A DNA stretch of 28,965 nt, from assembly GCA_018897395.1 (NCBI GenBank), contig JAHIKV010000085.1, forward strand, positions 1 to 28,965, written 5' to 3'. Positions 18,081-24,790 of this stretch are shown here, one piece after another (within the stretch, counting starts at the first letter, position 1; every line of letters begins with the position of its first letter). The translations under genes and the position numbers were made by a program. The stretch comes from Planctomycetota bacterium. GTDB taxonomy: Bacteria; Planctomycetota; Planctomycetia; Pirellulales; Thermoguttaceae. The notes beneath the pieces were generated by a model. The model saw only the letters and a program-made list of their open reading frames with translations, ran no database searches and was not told the DNA's origin.

Positions 18081-19676
18081 ATGGTCCGCACCCGTTTCGC
18101 CCCCAGTCCAACCGGATACCTGCACATCGGCGGCGTCCGAACCGCGCTTTACAACTGGCTCTTTGCCCGGCAACACGGCGGCCAATTCATTCTGCGGATC
18201 GACGACACCGACAGGCAGCGGAACGTCCAGCAGTCGCTGCGGCCGATCCTCGATGGGTTGCGCTGGCTGGGCATCGAATGGGACGAGGGGCCGGAAGTGG
18301 GCGGGCCGCTCGGGCCGTACTATCAGTCGCAACGCTTGGATCGTTACCGCAACGCGGTCGAAAAACTTCTGGCCGGCGGTCATGCGTATTATGACTACGC
18401 CACCACCGAGGAAATCCAGGCGGAACGCGCGGCGGCCGAGCGCGAAAAGCGGATGTTCCGCTACAGCCGCCGATTCATGGCCGAGACCCCCGCCGATCGG
18501 GCAAGGTTCGAGGCCGAGGGACGGCAGGCCGTGGTCCGCTTGAAAATACCCGCCGAGGGAAAACTGACGATCGACGACGCAATCCGCGGGCGGGTCGAGT
18601 TCGATTGGGCAAACGAACAGGACCACGTCGTCCAACGCGCCGACGGCACGTGCCTCTACCACCTGGCGAACGTCGTGGACGACCACGATTTTCAGATCAC
18701 GCACGTGATCCGCGCCGAGGAACACCTCTCGAACACCCCTCGGCAGGTGTTCATCGTCGAAGCGCTCGGCTACCCGCGGCCGGCCTACGCCCATCTGCCG
18801 TTGGTGGCCGAGCCGGGCAGCCACACTAAGCTCAGCAAGCGGAAGCTGGACAAGTATCTGAAGAACCGCGATTTCGCCGAGCTGTTCGAACATGGCCGGA
18901 AAATCGCCGCGTTGATCGGCCACCCGGTCGAGGCGGACGCCTTCAATCCGGTGATCGTCGATTTCTACCAGACGGTCGGTTTTCTGCCCGAGGCGATCGT
19001 CAACTACCTGGCCCTGTTGGGCTGGGCGCTGGACGACAAAACCGAGCATTTTTCCCGTAAAGAATTGATCGAGAGTTTTTCTTTGGATCGGGTGAATAAG
19101 GCCCCGGCCAGCTTCGATCCGAGGAAGCTGATGGCCTTCGAGGAGCGGCACTTTCAACAATTGCCGCAGGAAGAAAAAGTGTCGATGGTGTTGCCGTACC
19201 TGCAGAAAGCGGGGTTTTTGAGCGACACTCTCACCGTAGCGGATCGTGCTAAAGTTGCCGCAATTGTTAAGGCAGCCGGCGATCGCATCAAGATTGCCGG
19301 TGATATCCTTTCATTTTCCGAATTCTTTATGACGAAACCGCCAATCGATCCAGTTGCCAAAAAAAAAGCAATTCATAAGCCAACCGAGGACATTGAACTG
19401 CTGAAGAACTGGTGCCAAGTGATTCCAACAATTCAGCCGTTTGAAGCTGCCACCTATGAAAAACGGCTCCATGAGTTCGCTTCCACGGAAGAGCGGCGAT
19501 TCGGCGACATCGTCCGCCTGCTGCGAGTCGCTTTAACGGGAAAATCAATTGGCCTTGGTCTCTATGAAACGGCGGAAATTCTTGGATACTCTGCCAATAC
19601 GACCAACATTCAGTTATTTATCTTTGACTTGGCACAAAAACCGGAAGATAATTTGCCCAGGAGCGAGGACGATTGA
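18081..19676 (+). CDS. gltX: Glutamate-tRNA ligase
   Basis: This 531-residue class I synthetase charges tRNA-Glu. It starts MVRTRFAPSPTGYLHIGG, containing the HIGH-type motif, and continues with TALYNWLFAR and RIDDTD. The KMSKS-type loop is KLSKRK in PGSHTKLSKRKLDKY, followed by FLPEAIVNYLALLGWA. The C-terminal anticodon-binding part contains RVALTGKSIGLGLYETAEILG. The frame is open further upstream, but those codons are (CTCTCCA)n repeat, so ATG 18081 is chosen. From about 19200 onward the gene is clearly less GC-rich and richer in AAA, GAA and ATT codons than its first two thirds, suggesting a recombinant origin. A remnant of glnS lies downstream. Confidence 0.95.
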   Translation: MVRTRFAPSPTGYLHIGGVRTALYNWLFARQHGGQFILRIDDTDRQRNVQQSLRPILDGLRWLGIEWDEGPEVGGPLGPYYQSQRLDRYRNAVEKLLAGGHAYYDYATTEEIQAERAAAEREKRMFRYSRRFMAETPADRARFEAEGRQAVVRLKIPAEGKLTIDDAIRGRVEFDWANEQDHVVQRADGTCLYHLANVVDDHDFQITHVIRAEEHLSNTPRQVFIVEALGYPRPAYAHLPLVAEPGSHTKLSKRKLDKYLKNRDFAELFEHGRKIAALIGHPVEADAFNPVIVDFYQTVGFLPEAIVNYLALLGWALDDKTEHFSRKELIESFSLDRVNKAPASFDPRKLMAFEERHFQQLPQEEKVSMVLPYLQKAGFLSDTLTVADRAKVAAIVKAAGDRIKIAGDILSFSEFFMTKPPIDPVAKKKAIHKPTEDIELLKNWCQVIPTIQPFEAATYEKRLHEFASTEERRFGDIVRLLRVALTGKSIGLGLYETAEILGYSANTTNIQLFIFDLAQKPEDNLPRSEDD

Positions 19677-19782
19677 AACGAAACTGGCAAGTCTTAGAAT
19701 AATTGACTAAGCAATTGTGTGCAGTAAAAGTTGAGTGCCACCATAGGGTCGTTCACGGCCCTTGCCGCGCGAGCGGTAGTAG

Positions 19783-19977
19783 GCCCGGCGTTCACGCCGG
19801 GTTGGGAGGAGAATGGAGAATTGAATGTTGTCAGACCCGTTCACGGGTCTCCTGCCCATAACGCCAAGGACGCCCGTGAACGGGCGTGACAAGAGTATAT
19901 TGGTGCGTTGCCCCGCGAACCCGGCGTAAACGCCGGGCCTAATACCGCTAATGCGGAAACGCCCGTGAACGGGCGTG
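19783..19977. repeat. Cluster of five short hairpins (TTCA/TGAA or TAAA loops)
   Basis: Hairpins occur at 19783-19801 (CCCGGCG-TTCA-CGCCGGG), 19833-19850 (AGACCCG-TTCA-CGGGTCT), 19871-19886 (CGCCCG-TGAA-CGGGCG), 19920-19937 (CCCGGCG-TAAA-CGCCGGG) and about 19959-19976 (CGCCCG-TGAA-CGGGCG). They occupy most of the gap 19677-20028. The first and fourth resemble the REP-like hairpin at 17947. Spacers differ in length and sequence. Confidence 0.8.
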
Positions 19978-20028
19978 TGACTTCAAGCAACGACGGATAC
20001 AATACATATCAACGAGCAATTTCAATAC

Positions 20029-20136
20029 ATGAACAACGACAATTCAACAAGCAACACCCCATCCACCGACTTCATCCGCGCGATCATTCAAGAGGACAAC
20101 CGCGCCGGCAAACGCGGCGGGTCGGATCGACCGTAA
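20029..20136 (+). pseudogene. glnS: glnS (glutamine-tRNA ligase) remnant: only the first ~30 codons
   Basis: From ATG 20029 the frame reads MNNDNSTSNTPSTDFIRA followed by IIQEDNRAGKRGG, then SDRP and TAA. The segment STDFIRAIIQEDNRAGKRGG corresponds to the conserved opening of bacterial GlnRS (FIR.II..D...GKHGG), which should continue RVVTRFPPEPNGYLHIGHAK. Instead, at GGCGGG (about 20115-20121) the sequence switches to the repeat element that also occurs at 22909, and the frame stops. The remaining ~520 codons are missing, and the next gene, nadB, ends on the opposite strand directly behind the element. Recognition rests on about 20 residues, so the family call is likely but not certain; an intact glnS may exist elsewhere. 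Confidence 0.7.
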
Positions 20137-20206
20137 AAAACCGCTTGCCCCGGGTGTATTCACCCGGGGCTAAATACGGATATTTTAATTTCAAAACACG
20201 TCCTTA
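20115..20206. repeat. Two-hairpin repeat element, right half only (copy C)
   Basis: From GGCGGG onward the sequence parallels 22955-23046: a spacer with GACCGT and AAAAACCGC, hairpin CCCCGGGTG-TATT-CACCCGGGG, CTAAATACGGATATTT and the end TTTCAAAACACGTCCTTAG. The left hairpin is missing and replaced by the glnS remnant. The last bases, CTTAG, overlap the TAA stop codon of nadB on the other strand. Confidence 0.85.
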
Positions 20207-21805
20207 GCGGCGGAAGGTGATGTGGCGACGCCAGCGGGCGTCGTCTGTCTGGGGGAAGTCGCCGCGAAAATGCACCCCACGGGACTCTTCCCGCTCCAGC
20301 GCCGCACGGATCATCAGCCGCGCCGCGCAGAGCATGTTCTGCAACTCCCAGCCGGTCGGATCGGACAATTGACGCGGCAGCACGTAACGCGACCAATGGT
20401 CGATCGTATCCTGGGCCTCTTTCAAATCCTCGGCGTTGCGGCGGACGCCCACGTTGCGCCACATCAGGCTTTGCAGCGAGTTGCGGATGTCGGCCAGGTT
20501 CAGCGGCTCGGCCGGCGCGTCGGAGCGCGGGTTCTCGATGACCGAGGCGGTGAAGTCGTCGTGCAACTCGGCCGCTTCCCGCGATGCCCCTCCGCCGGCG
20601 TGGGCGCCGAAAACCACCGCCTCGAGCAGGCTGTTCGAGGCCAGCCGGTTGGCCCCATGAAATCCGCTGGCGGCGACTTCTCCCGCCGCCCAAAGCCGGG
20701 GCATCGTCGTGCGGCCCTCGATGTCCACCGAGATGCCGCCCATAATGTAATGCGCCCCCGGCCGGACCGGAATCCGGTCGCGGCTGATGTCCAGATTGAA
20801 CTCGGCGCAGACGGCGGCGATGCTCGGAAAACGCTCGCGGACCTTCGCCGGATCGAGGTGGTTCAGCTCGAGGTACACGTTCGGATGCCGCGTCTTCTCC
20901 ATCTGATCGACGATCGCCAGGCTAACCACGTCGCGGGGGGCCAGTTCGCCGCGCGGATCGTAGTCGGGCATGAAGCGGCGGCCGTGCCGATCGACCAGCC
21001 AGGCCCCTTCGCCCCGGACCGCCTCGCTGATCAGGCTGCGGCTGCCCCCGGCGATGTAAAGCACCGTCGGATGGAACTGCATGAACTCGACGTCGCGCAG
21101 CTCGGCCCCCGCGCGGTAGGCCAGGGCCATGCCGTCGGCGGTGGCCACCGCGGGATTGGTGGTCTCGCGATATAGTTGCCCGGCCCCGCCGGTGGCCAAA
21201 ACCGTCTGCTTGGCCCAGACCATGGTTTTGCCGTGCTGCTCGTTCCAAACCAGAGTGCCGCGGCAGACGCCGTCGAGAGTCAACAGATCGAGCGAGAAGG
21301 TGTTTTCCCAGATGTCGATGTTGGCGGCTTCCCTAACGCGGCGGATCATCGCCCGCATGATCTCCTTGCCCGACGCGTCGCCCAGGGCGTGGGCAATGCG
21401 CTGTCTCCCATGTCCTCCCTCGCGTGCCAGGGCCAGTCGATCCCCTTCCTGATCGAACCGCACGCCCCAGCGGATCAATTCGGCGATGTGGGCAGGGGCC
21501 TCGCGGACCACTTGCTCGACCACCGCCGGATCGCAGAGCGAGACCCCGGCCCGAAGCGTGTCGGCAACGTGGTCCTCGAAGCTGTCTTTGGGATCGAGCG
21601 TGGCGGCAATACCCCCCTGGGCGAGGCTGCTGTTGGAATGTTCCACACCCTGCTTGGCGACCACCACCACCGACAGCCCCGGATCGACGGCCAGCGCCGC
21701 CCGCAAACCCGCCAAACCGCTGCCGACGATCAGCACGTCGGTAAAAAAATGCGGCACGTGCTTGGCATGGAACGGAACGAGGTATCGGGGAACGTCTGGG
21801 GACAT
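20204..21805 (-). CDS. nadB: L-aspartate oxidase
   Basis: This 533-residue FAD enzyme oxidises L-aspartate to iminoaspartate, the first step of de novo NAD synthesis. Motifs in order: VLIVGSGLAGLRAAL (FAD site), SSLAQGGIAATL, LATGGAGQLYRETTNP, EFMQFHPTVLY, PRGELAPRDVVSLAI, RPGAHYIMGGISVD and HGANRLASNSLLEAVVFG. The ATG at 21805 (MSPDVPRYLVPFHAKHVP) is chosen; the open frame extends to 22009, but that part runs through a tRNA fragment and an inverted repeat and has no family resemblance. No clear Shine-Dalgarno site is present. The gene is bracketed by opposed repeat copies C (3' side) and B (5' side). nadA and nadC are not in the window. Confidence 0.95.
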   Translation of the reverse strand: MSPDVPRYLVPFHAKHVPHFFTDVLIVGSGLAGLRAALAVDPGLSVVVVAKQGVEHSNSSLAQGGIAATLDPKDSFEDHVADTLRAGVSLCDPAVVEQVVREAPAHIAELIRWGVRFDQEGDRLALAREGGHGRQRIAHALGDASGKEIMRAMIRRVREAANIDIWENTFSLDLLTLDGVCRGTLVWNEQHGKTMVWAKQTVLATGGAGQLYRETTNPAVATADGMALAYRAGAELRDVEFMQFHPTVLYIAGGSRSLISEAVRGEGAWLVDRHGRRFMPDYDPRGELAPRDVVSLAIVDQMEKTRHPNVYLELNHLDPAKVRERFPSIAAVCAEFNLDISRDRIPVRPGAHYIMGGISVDIEGRTTMPRLWAAGEVAASGFHGANRLASNSLLEAVVFGAHAGGGASREAAELHDDFTASVIENPRSDAPAEPLNLADIRNSLQSLMWRNVGVRRNAEDLKEAQDTIDHWSRYVLPRQLSDPTGWELQNMLCAARLMIRAALEREESRGVHFRGDFPQTDDARWRRHITFRR

Positions 21806-21841
21806 GGTGTTGGGGTTAAGCCGGAGGTCCGTTGTCGGTAC

Positions 21842-21864
21842 GTGGCCGAGGCGGGACTCGAACC
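21842..21864 (-). other. Duplicated 3' end of tRNA-Leu (possible attachment-site remnant)
   Basis: These 23 bases are identical to 22822-22844, the acceptor and T-arm end of the intact tRNA-Leu(TAA), in the same orientation. The upstream bases do not complete a tRNA: the partner strand of the T-stem is mismatched and no 5' acceptor half is present. Full tRNA at one end and a copied 3' end at the other is the geometry left by integration into a tRNA gene. Confidence 0.65.
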
Positions 21865-21906
21865 TACCCCAAAATCCTCGGGTTTTCAAGTGGTTTCCGA
21901 AACACC

Positions 21907-22011
21907 TTGTGTCCTGCGACCATTGCACGCCACTATACGCTGTGCTCAGAGAGGTCGTTGCATGCCACATATTGTGGCAAAACCGTCCCGCGCAACGGTC
22001 GTAGGACACAA
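21907..22011. repeat. 105-base inverted repeat between nadB and the repeat element
   Basis: The arm TTGTGTCCTGCGACCATTGC (21907-21926) matches the reverse complement of 21992-22011 at 18 of 20 positions. A smaller hairpin TGCCACA-TAT-TGTGGCA lies inside at 21963-21979. No gene is present; together with the tRNA fragment and the next element it fills the gap 21806-22220. Confidence 0.65.
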
Positions 22012-22016
22012 AAGGG

Positions 22017-22140
22017 GAAATTGAAATATCCGTATTTAGCCCCGGGTGAATACACCCGGGGCAAGCGGTTTTTCACGGTCAATCCGGCTCGCCGTGTATT
22101 CACGGCGGGCTAAATGAATGATTTCAAAACACGTTCTTAG
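22017..22140. mobile_element. Two-hairpin repeat element (copy B), inverted relative to copies A and C
   Basis: The order is GAAATTGAAATATCCGTATT, hairpin CCCCGGGTG-AATA-CACCCGGGG, spacer GCGGTTTTTCACGGTCAATC, hairpin CGCCGTG-TATT-CACGGCG, then CTAAATGAATGATTTCAAAA and CACGTTCTTAG. The right terminal repeat is complete; the left lacks the outer TTAGAACGTGTTTT. It is non-coding. Confidence 0.85.
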
Positions 22141-22220
22141 AAGGCTGACTACGGGGCTTCTATGCGGTGTGAAAAGGGGCAGGGCATGATTGCGAAAGGG
22201 TGCAAAGGCGAGAAGGGAAC

Positions 22221-22255
22221 TTGACGGAAACAACATAAAAGGCGATAATGTACAT
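22221..22255 (+). promoter_or_regulatory. Promoter of the toxin-antitoxin module
   Basis: TTGACG (22221-22226), a 17-base spacer and GATAAT (22244-22249) make a near-consensus housekeeping promoter 36 bases before the antitoxin ATG. The palindrome ATGTACAT (22248-22255) overlaps the -10 element and is a plausible operator for autorepression, which is usual for such modules. Confidence 0.6.
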
Positions 22256-22284
22256 AAAGAGGTATTTTCAGCAGGAGGAAAACC

Positions 22285-22533
22285 ATGACCGAAATTGGCG
22301 TTGCCGACATTCGGGCGAATCTGGCCGATGTGATTAACCGCGTCGCCTACGGCGGCGAGCGGATCGTTTTGCAGCGGCGCGGCAAGCAAGTGCTGGCCGT
22401 GGTGCCGATGGAAGACTTGGAACTGCTGAACACAATGGAGGACCGGGCCGACGTGAAAGCGGCCCTGAAAGCCCGCAAGGAAAAGGGTGGCGTCACCCTG
22501 GAAAAGATCAAGGCCCGATTGGGAATGAAGTAG
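22285..22533 (+). CDS. Phd/YefM-type antitoxin
   Basis: This 82-residue protein opens with TEIGVADIRANLADVINRVAYGGERIVLQRRGKQVLAVVP, split here as the N-terminal DNA-binding fold of the Phd/YefM family: strand, ADIRANLADVINRV helix, then the GERIVLQRRGKQVLAVV beta hairpin. The charged C-terminal part (KAALKARKEKGGVTLEKIK) would be the disordered tail that wraps the toxin. A perfect AGGAGG Shine-Dalgarno site lies 6 bases before the ATG. The toxin gene begins 3 bases after its stop, so the two are co-translated, and the antitoxin probably represses the operon. Confidence 0.9.
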   Translation: MTEIGVADIRANLADVINRVAYGGERIVLQRRGKQVLAVVPMEDLELLNTMEDRADVKAALKARKEKGGVTLEKIKARLGMK

Positions 22534-22536
22534 GCC

Positions 22537-22800
22537 ATGCGCGAATACAAGGTCTTATTCAAGTCGTCGGCGGATCGGGCGTTGAAAAAGCTGTCCCAAG
22601 ACGTGCAACGGCGGATCGTCGGCGAAGTGGCGACCCTGGCCCATGATCCCCGTCCGGCGGGCGTGGTCAAGCTGGCCGGGTACGAAAACCTCTGGCGAAT
22701 CCGAGTCGGCAACTACCGCGTGGTGTATGAAATCCACGACAATCGCCTGGTTGTGCTGGTGCTGCGCGTGGCGCACTGCAAAGACGCGTATCGGCATTAA
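22537..22800 (+). CDS. RelE/ParE-superfamily toxin
   Basis: This 87-residue protein has the RelE/ParE fold signature: YKVLFKSSADRALKKL, then RRIVGEVATLAHDPRP, KLAGYENLWRIRVGNYRVVYEI and a closing strand VLVLRVAHCKDAYR. LWRIRVGNYRVVYEI is the hallmark of the RelE branch, whose members usually cut ribosome-bound mRNA; basic residues in this strand and the C-terminal RxxxxxxxYR are present. The start follows the antitoxin stop by 3 bases. The gene ends 22 bases from the 3' end of tRNA-Leu, which runs the opposite way. Toxicity is inferred from the family. Confidence 0.92.
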   Translation: MREYKVLFKSSADRALKKLSQDVQRRIVGEVATLAHDPRPAGVVKLAGYENLWRIRVGNYRVVYEIHDNRLVVLVLRVAHCKDAYRH

Positions 22801-22822
22801 CGAAACTACACAAGCGATCAGG

Positions 22823-22907
22823 TGGCCGAGGCGGGACTCGAACCCGCACGAGCGTTAAAGCCCACGGGATTTTAAATCCCGAGCGTCTGCCATTCCGCCA
22901 CTCGGCC
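22823..22907 (-). tRNA. tRNA-Leu (anticodon TAA)
   Basis: The minus strand folds as a class II tRNA of 85 bases. The acceptor stem is GGCCGAG/CTCGGCC with discriminator A, the anticodon stem-loop is CGGGA-TTTAAAA-TCCCG with anticodon TAA at 22872-22874, there is a long variable arm, and the T-arm is GCGGG-TTCGAGT-CCCGC. CC follows the discriminator but the final A of CCA is not encoded. Repeat copy A begins one base upstream of the mature 5' end. Confidence 0.95.
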
Positions 22908-22908
22908 G

Positions 22909-23046
22909 TAAGAACGTGTTTTAAAATCATTCATTTAGCCCGCCGTGAATACACGGCGGGCCGGATTGACCGTGAAAAACCGCTCGCCCCGGGTGTATTC
23001 ACCCGGGGCTAAATACGGATATTTCAATTTCAAAACACGTTCTAAG
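22909..23046. mobile_element. Two-hairpin repeat element, complete copy (copy A)
   Basis: This is the only copy with both ends: TAAGAACGTGTTTTAAAAT at the left and, inverted, TTAGAACGTGTTTTGAAAT at the right. Inside are ATTTAGC with hairpin CCGCCGTG-AATA-CACGGCGG, a spacer CCGGATTGACCGTGAAAAAC, hairpin CCCCGGGTG-TATT-CACCCGGGG with CTAAAT, and a short AT-rich stretch. It has no coding capacity. Size and ends suggest a non-autonomous transposable element or a REP pair. Confidence 0.85.
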
Positions 23047-23087
23047 AACGCTGATTGCCAAGACTAAGCAGGCATACCGCCGCTCAA

Positions 23088-24671
23088 TCACTCTTTCTCT
23101 TGATTTTGCTCGGTCTGCGGAGACTCGCCGTACAGATTCCGTTGGGCGTCGAGCACGTCCTGAAGAATAAACTTCTCGGGGAAGGGGTCGTCGAGTTGGT
23201 TGAGGATGCGACGGTAGCGCTTGATTACTTCCAGCAAGTACTCGCCGAGCGTTTGGTCGGAGACGAGTTCCGGGTGGGCGTCGAGCACCTTGCGCCACTC
23301 CGCCATGCCATCGCGGTAGGCGTCGCGGGCGGCGATCAGCGACCCCTCGGAGAAGGCCCGATCGCCTTGGAAGATGAGTTTCCGGGCGTTGAGCATCTCT
23401 TGGCTCTGCTCGATTTCGGCCCGCTTCTTCCAGTAATCGAAGTTCACGATGTTGCGGTATCGGCGGACGTAGGTGGCGAGTTGTTCGTGTTTGGCGATCT
23501 TCTTGGCCAGTTCGAGGGCTTTTTTTCGTTTTGGGCCGGTGATCCGGCGTGCGACCTCGTTGTGCGTGACCGCAATGGCGTCCGCCGCCTCCGAGGCGAG
23601 TTGCAATTGCTTGCCGGTCCGTTTTTCAAGCGGCGTATCGAGGGCTTCGCGCCGGCTATCGGTCAGCGCGGCCCTCTTCTCGGCGACGATTTTTTCGCGC
23701 AGCCCCGGCTGAAGCGCGTCGAGTTGGGCCAACAGATCGCGGGCGGTTTTCTCCTCCAACTCCTTATCGCCCAGGCGGATCATCACGGGTTCGTCGAGGC
23801 GGTCTTCGCGCCGGTAAGAGGTGGAGATACCCTCCGAGGCGTAGCGTTGCCAATACTTGGCGGCCTCGTTCCACGCCGCCTTGGCCACCTCGCCGAAGGT
23901 GCCGTCCGTTTCCAGGCCCTCGGCATAGCTCATCTGACACATCGGGGCGCTGGAGCGGTAGATCAACGGGCTTTTGCCCATCATGCTCACGCCGAGATTG
24001 TCCACCATCTCGACCGCCTTCTCATACCACTCCTTGCCCACCAGCCAGTTGTCGCGTAGTGCGGTCGGCCGGTCAAAGCGGTCGTGGTAGTCGTCGTCTT
24101 CCTTGAACAGTTTGCGGAATTGCTTTTTCTCGTCGGCCTTGCCGATTTTTTGCGAGATCATCCAGCCCATGTCCCATAGCAGCCGCGGCTGGCGCTCGTT
24201 GTATTTGGTGCCCTCTTCGAGGAAATCGATCCCCTTCATTACCCAGCGGTATCGCTCGCGATAGTCGTCGAACTCGACCGAGATGTTGTAGGAGAGGTTC
24301 CAGGCCTGGTTGCTCCAGACGTTGATGAAATTGGGTTGGACCTTGGTGATCTGGTTCAACGTGGCGCCGAAATTGGTCCAGTCCTTTTTCATTTTGTAGT
24401 CGTTGGCCTTTTCCCAGAGGATGTTGGCCGCCACGCCCCGCAGCCCCAGCGTGGCCAGCTTGACGGTGACGCTGGTCGGGTCGATCTCGCCGATCTGCGA
24501 CTGACTTAGCTGGTAATCGTCGCGGAGCCGGGAGAGCTTGCCGCCGGGAGAGCCGGGCGTCTCCTTGGTGGCGATGGTGGCCGGCTGGCTCAGCCAGAAC
24601 AAGGGGATCAGCAATAAGGCGATCGCCGCCAGGTAATTGATTTTGCGGTTAAAAGTGCTGCGAGAACTCAT
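23088..24671 (-). CDS. Membrane-anchored helical protein of unknown function in an ABC-exporter operon
   Basis: From ATG 24671 (MSSRSTFNRKINYLAAIALL) the protein has 527 residues: one N-terminal membrane helix (about 11-29), then a long mostly helical domain with TPR-like spacing of aromatic and small residues (VAANILWEKANDYKMKKDW, NAWNLSYNIS-like stretches, EWYEKAVEMVDNLG) and a highly charged second half. I recognise no catalytic motif. It is the third gene behind the ABC ATPase and permease on the same strand, so it probably acts with that transporter outside the cytoplasm or at the membrane. The frame stays open to 25694, but that part is read out of frame through the permease gene and is rejected. 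Confidence 0.8.
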   Translation of the reverse strand: MSSRSTFNRKINYLAAIALLLIPLFWLSQPATIATKETPGSPGGKLSRLRDDYQLSQSQIGEIDPTSVTVKLATLGLRGVAANILWEKANDYKMKKDWTNFGATLNQITKVQPNFINVWSNQAWNLSYNISVEFDDYRERYRWVMKGIDFLEEGTKYNERQPRLLWDMGWMISQKIGKADEKKQFRKLFKEDDDYHDRFDRPTALRDNWLVGKEWYEKAVEMVDNLGVSMMGKSPLIYRSSAPMCQMSYAEGLETDGTFGEVAKAAWNEAAKYWQRYASEGISTSYRREDRLDEPVMIRLGDKELEEKTARDLLAQLDALQPGLREKIVAEKRAALTDSRREALDTPLEKRTGKQLQLASEAADAIAVTHNEVARRITGPKRKKALELAKKIAKHEQLATYVRRYRNIVNFDYWKKRAEIEQSQEMLNARKLIFQGDRAFSEGSLIAARDAYRDGMAEWRKVLDAHPELVSDQTLGEYLLEVIKRYRRILNQLDDPFPEKFILQDVLDAQRNLYGESPQTEQNQEKE

Positions 24672-24682
24672 CGGACACCTCG

Positions 24683-24704
24683 TTGTTGCGAAACCGCAAG
24701 CGGT
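24683..24704. repeat. GCTTGCGG-type repeat between permease and unknown gene
   Basis: This copy, containing TTGCGAAACCGCAAGCGG, is identical over 22 bases to the copy inside the fused sugar enzyme gene (3144-3165). It is followed by ACCGGCCGGTAAACCGGCC, a further small palindrome. Confidence 0.75.
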
Positions 24705-24735
24705 ATTACCGGCCGGTAAACCGGCCAGCCCTCTT

Positions 24736-24789
24736 AATCTAATCCCTAATCCCCAATCCCCAATCCCTAATCCCCAATCCCTAATCCCT
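24736..24789. repeat. Tandem 7-base repeat (CCCCAAT/CCCTAAT)n
   Basis: About seven units end two bases before the permease stop codon (24791-24793, minus strand). The unit is the same as at 13751-13792. Confidence 0.9.
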
Positions 24790-24790
24790 C

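Noticed and set aside
18027..19160. Minus-strand open frame of 377 codons opposite gltX
   Set aside because: Shadow of gltX; it includes translation of the tandem repeat and no motif.
19783..19977. CRISPR array
   Set aside because: Units are short palindromes of differing sequence with irregular spacing, and no cas gene is present.
21835..21920. Second complete tRNA upstream of nadB
   Set aside because: Only the 3' end matches a tRNA; the acceptor 5' strand and a proper anticodon arm are missing.
21806..22009. N-terminal extension of NadB
   Set aside because: The residues come from a tRNA fragment and an inverted repeat; the FAD-binding region begins correctly after ATG 21805.
22999..23298. 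Minus-strand frames ending in the residues VFSPG near 20160 and 22999
   Set aside because: They run into repeat elements, whose hairpin always yields this ending, and lack any gene-like features.
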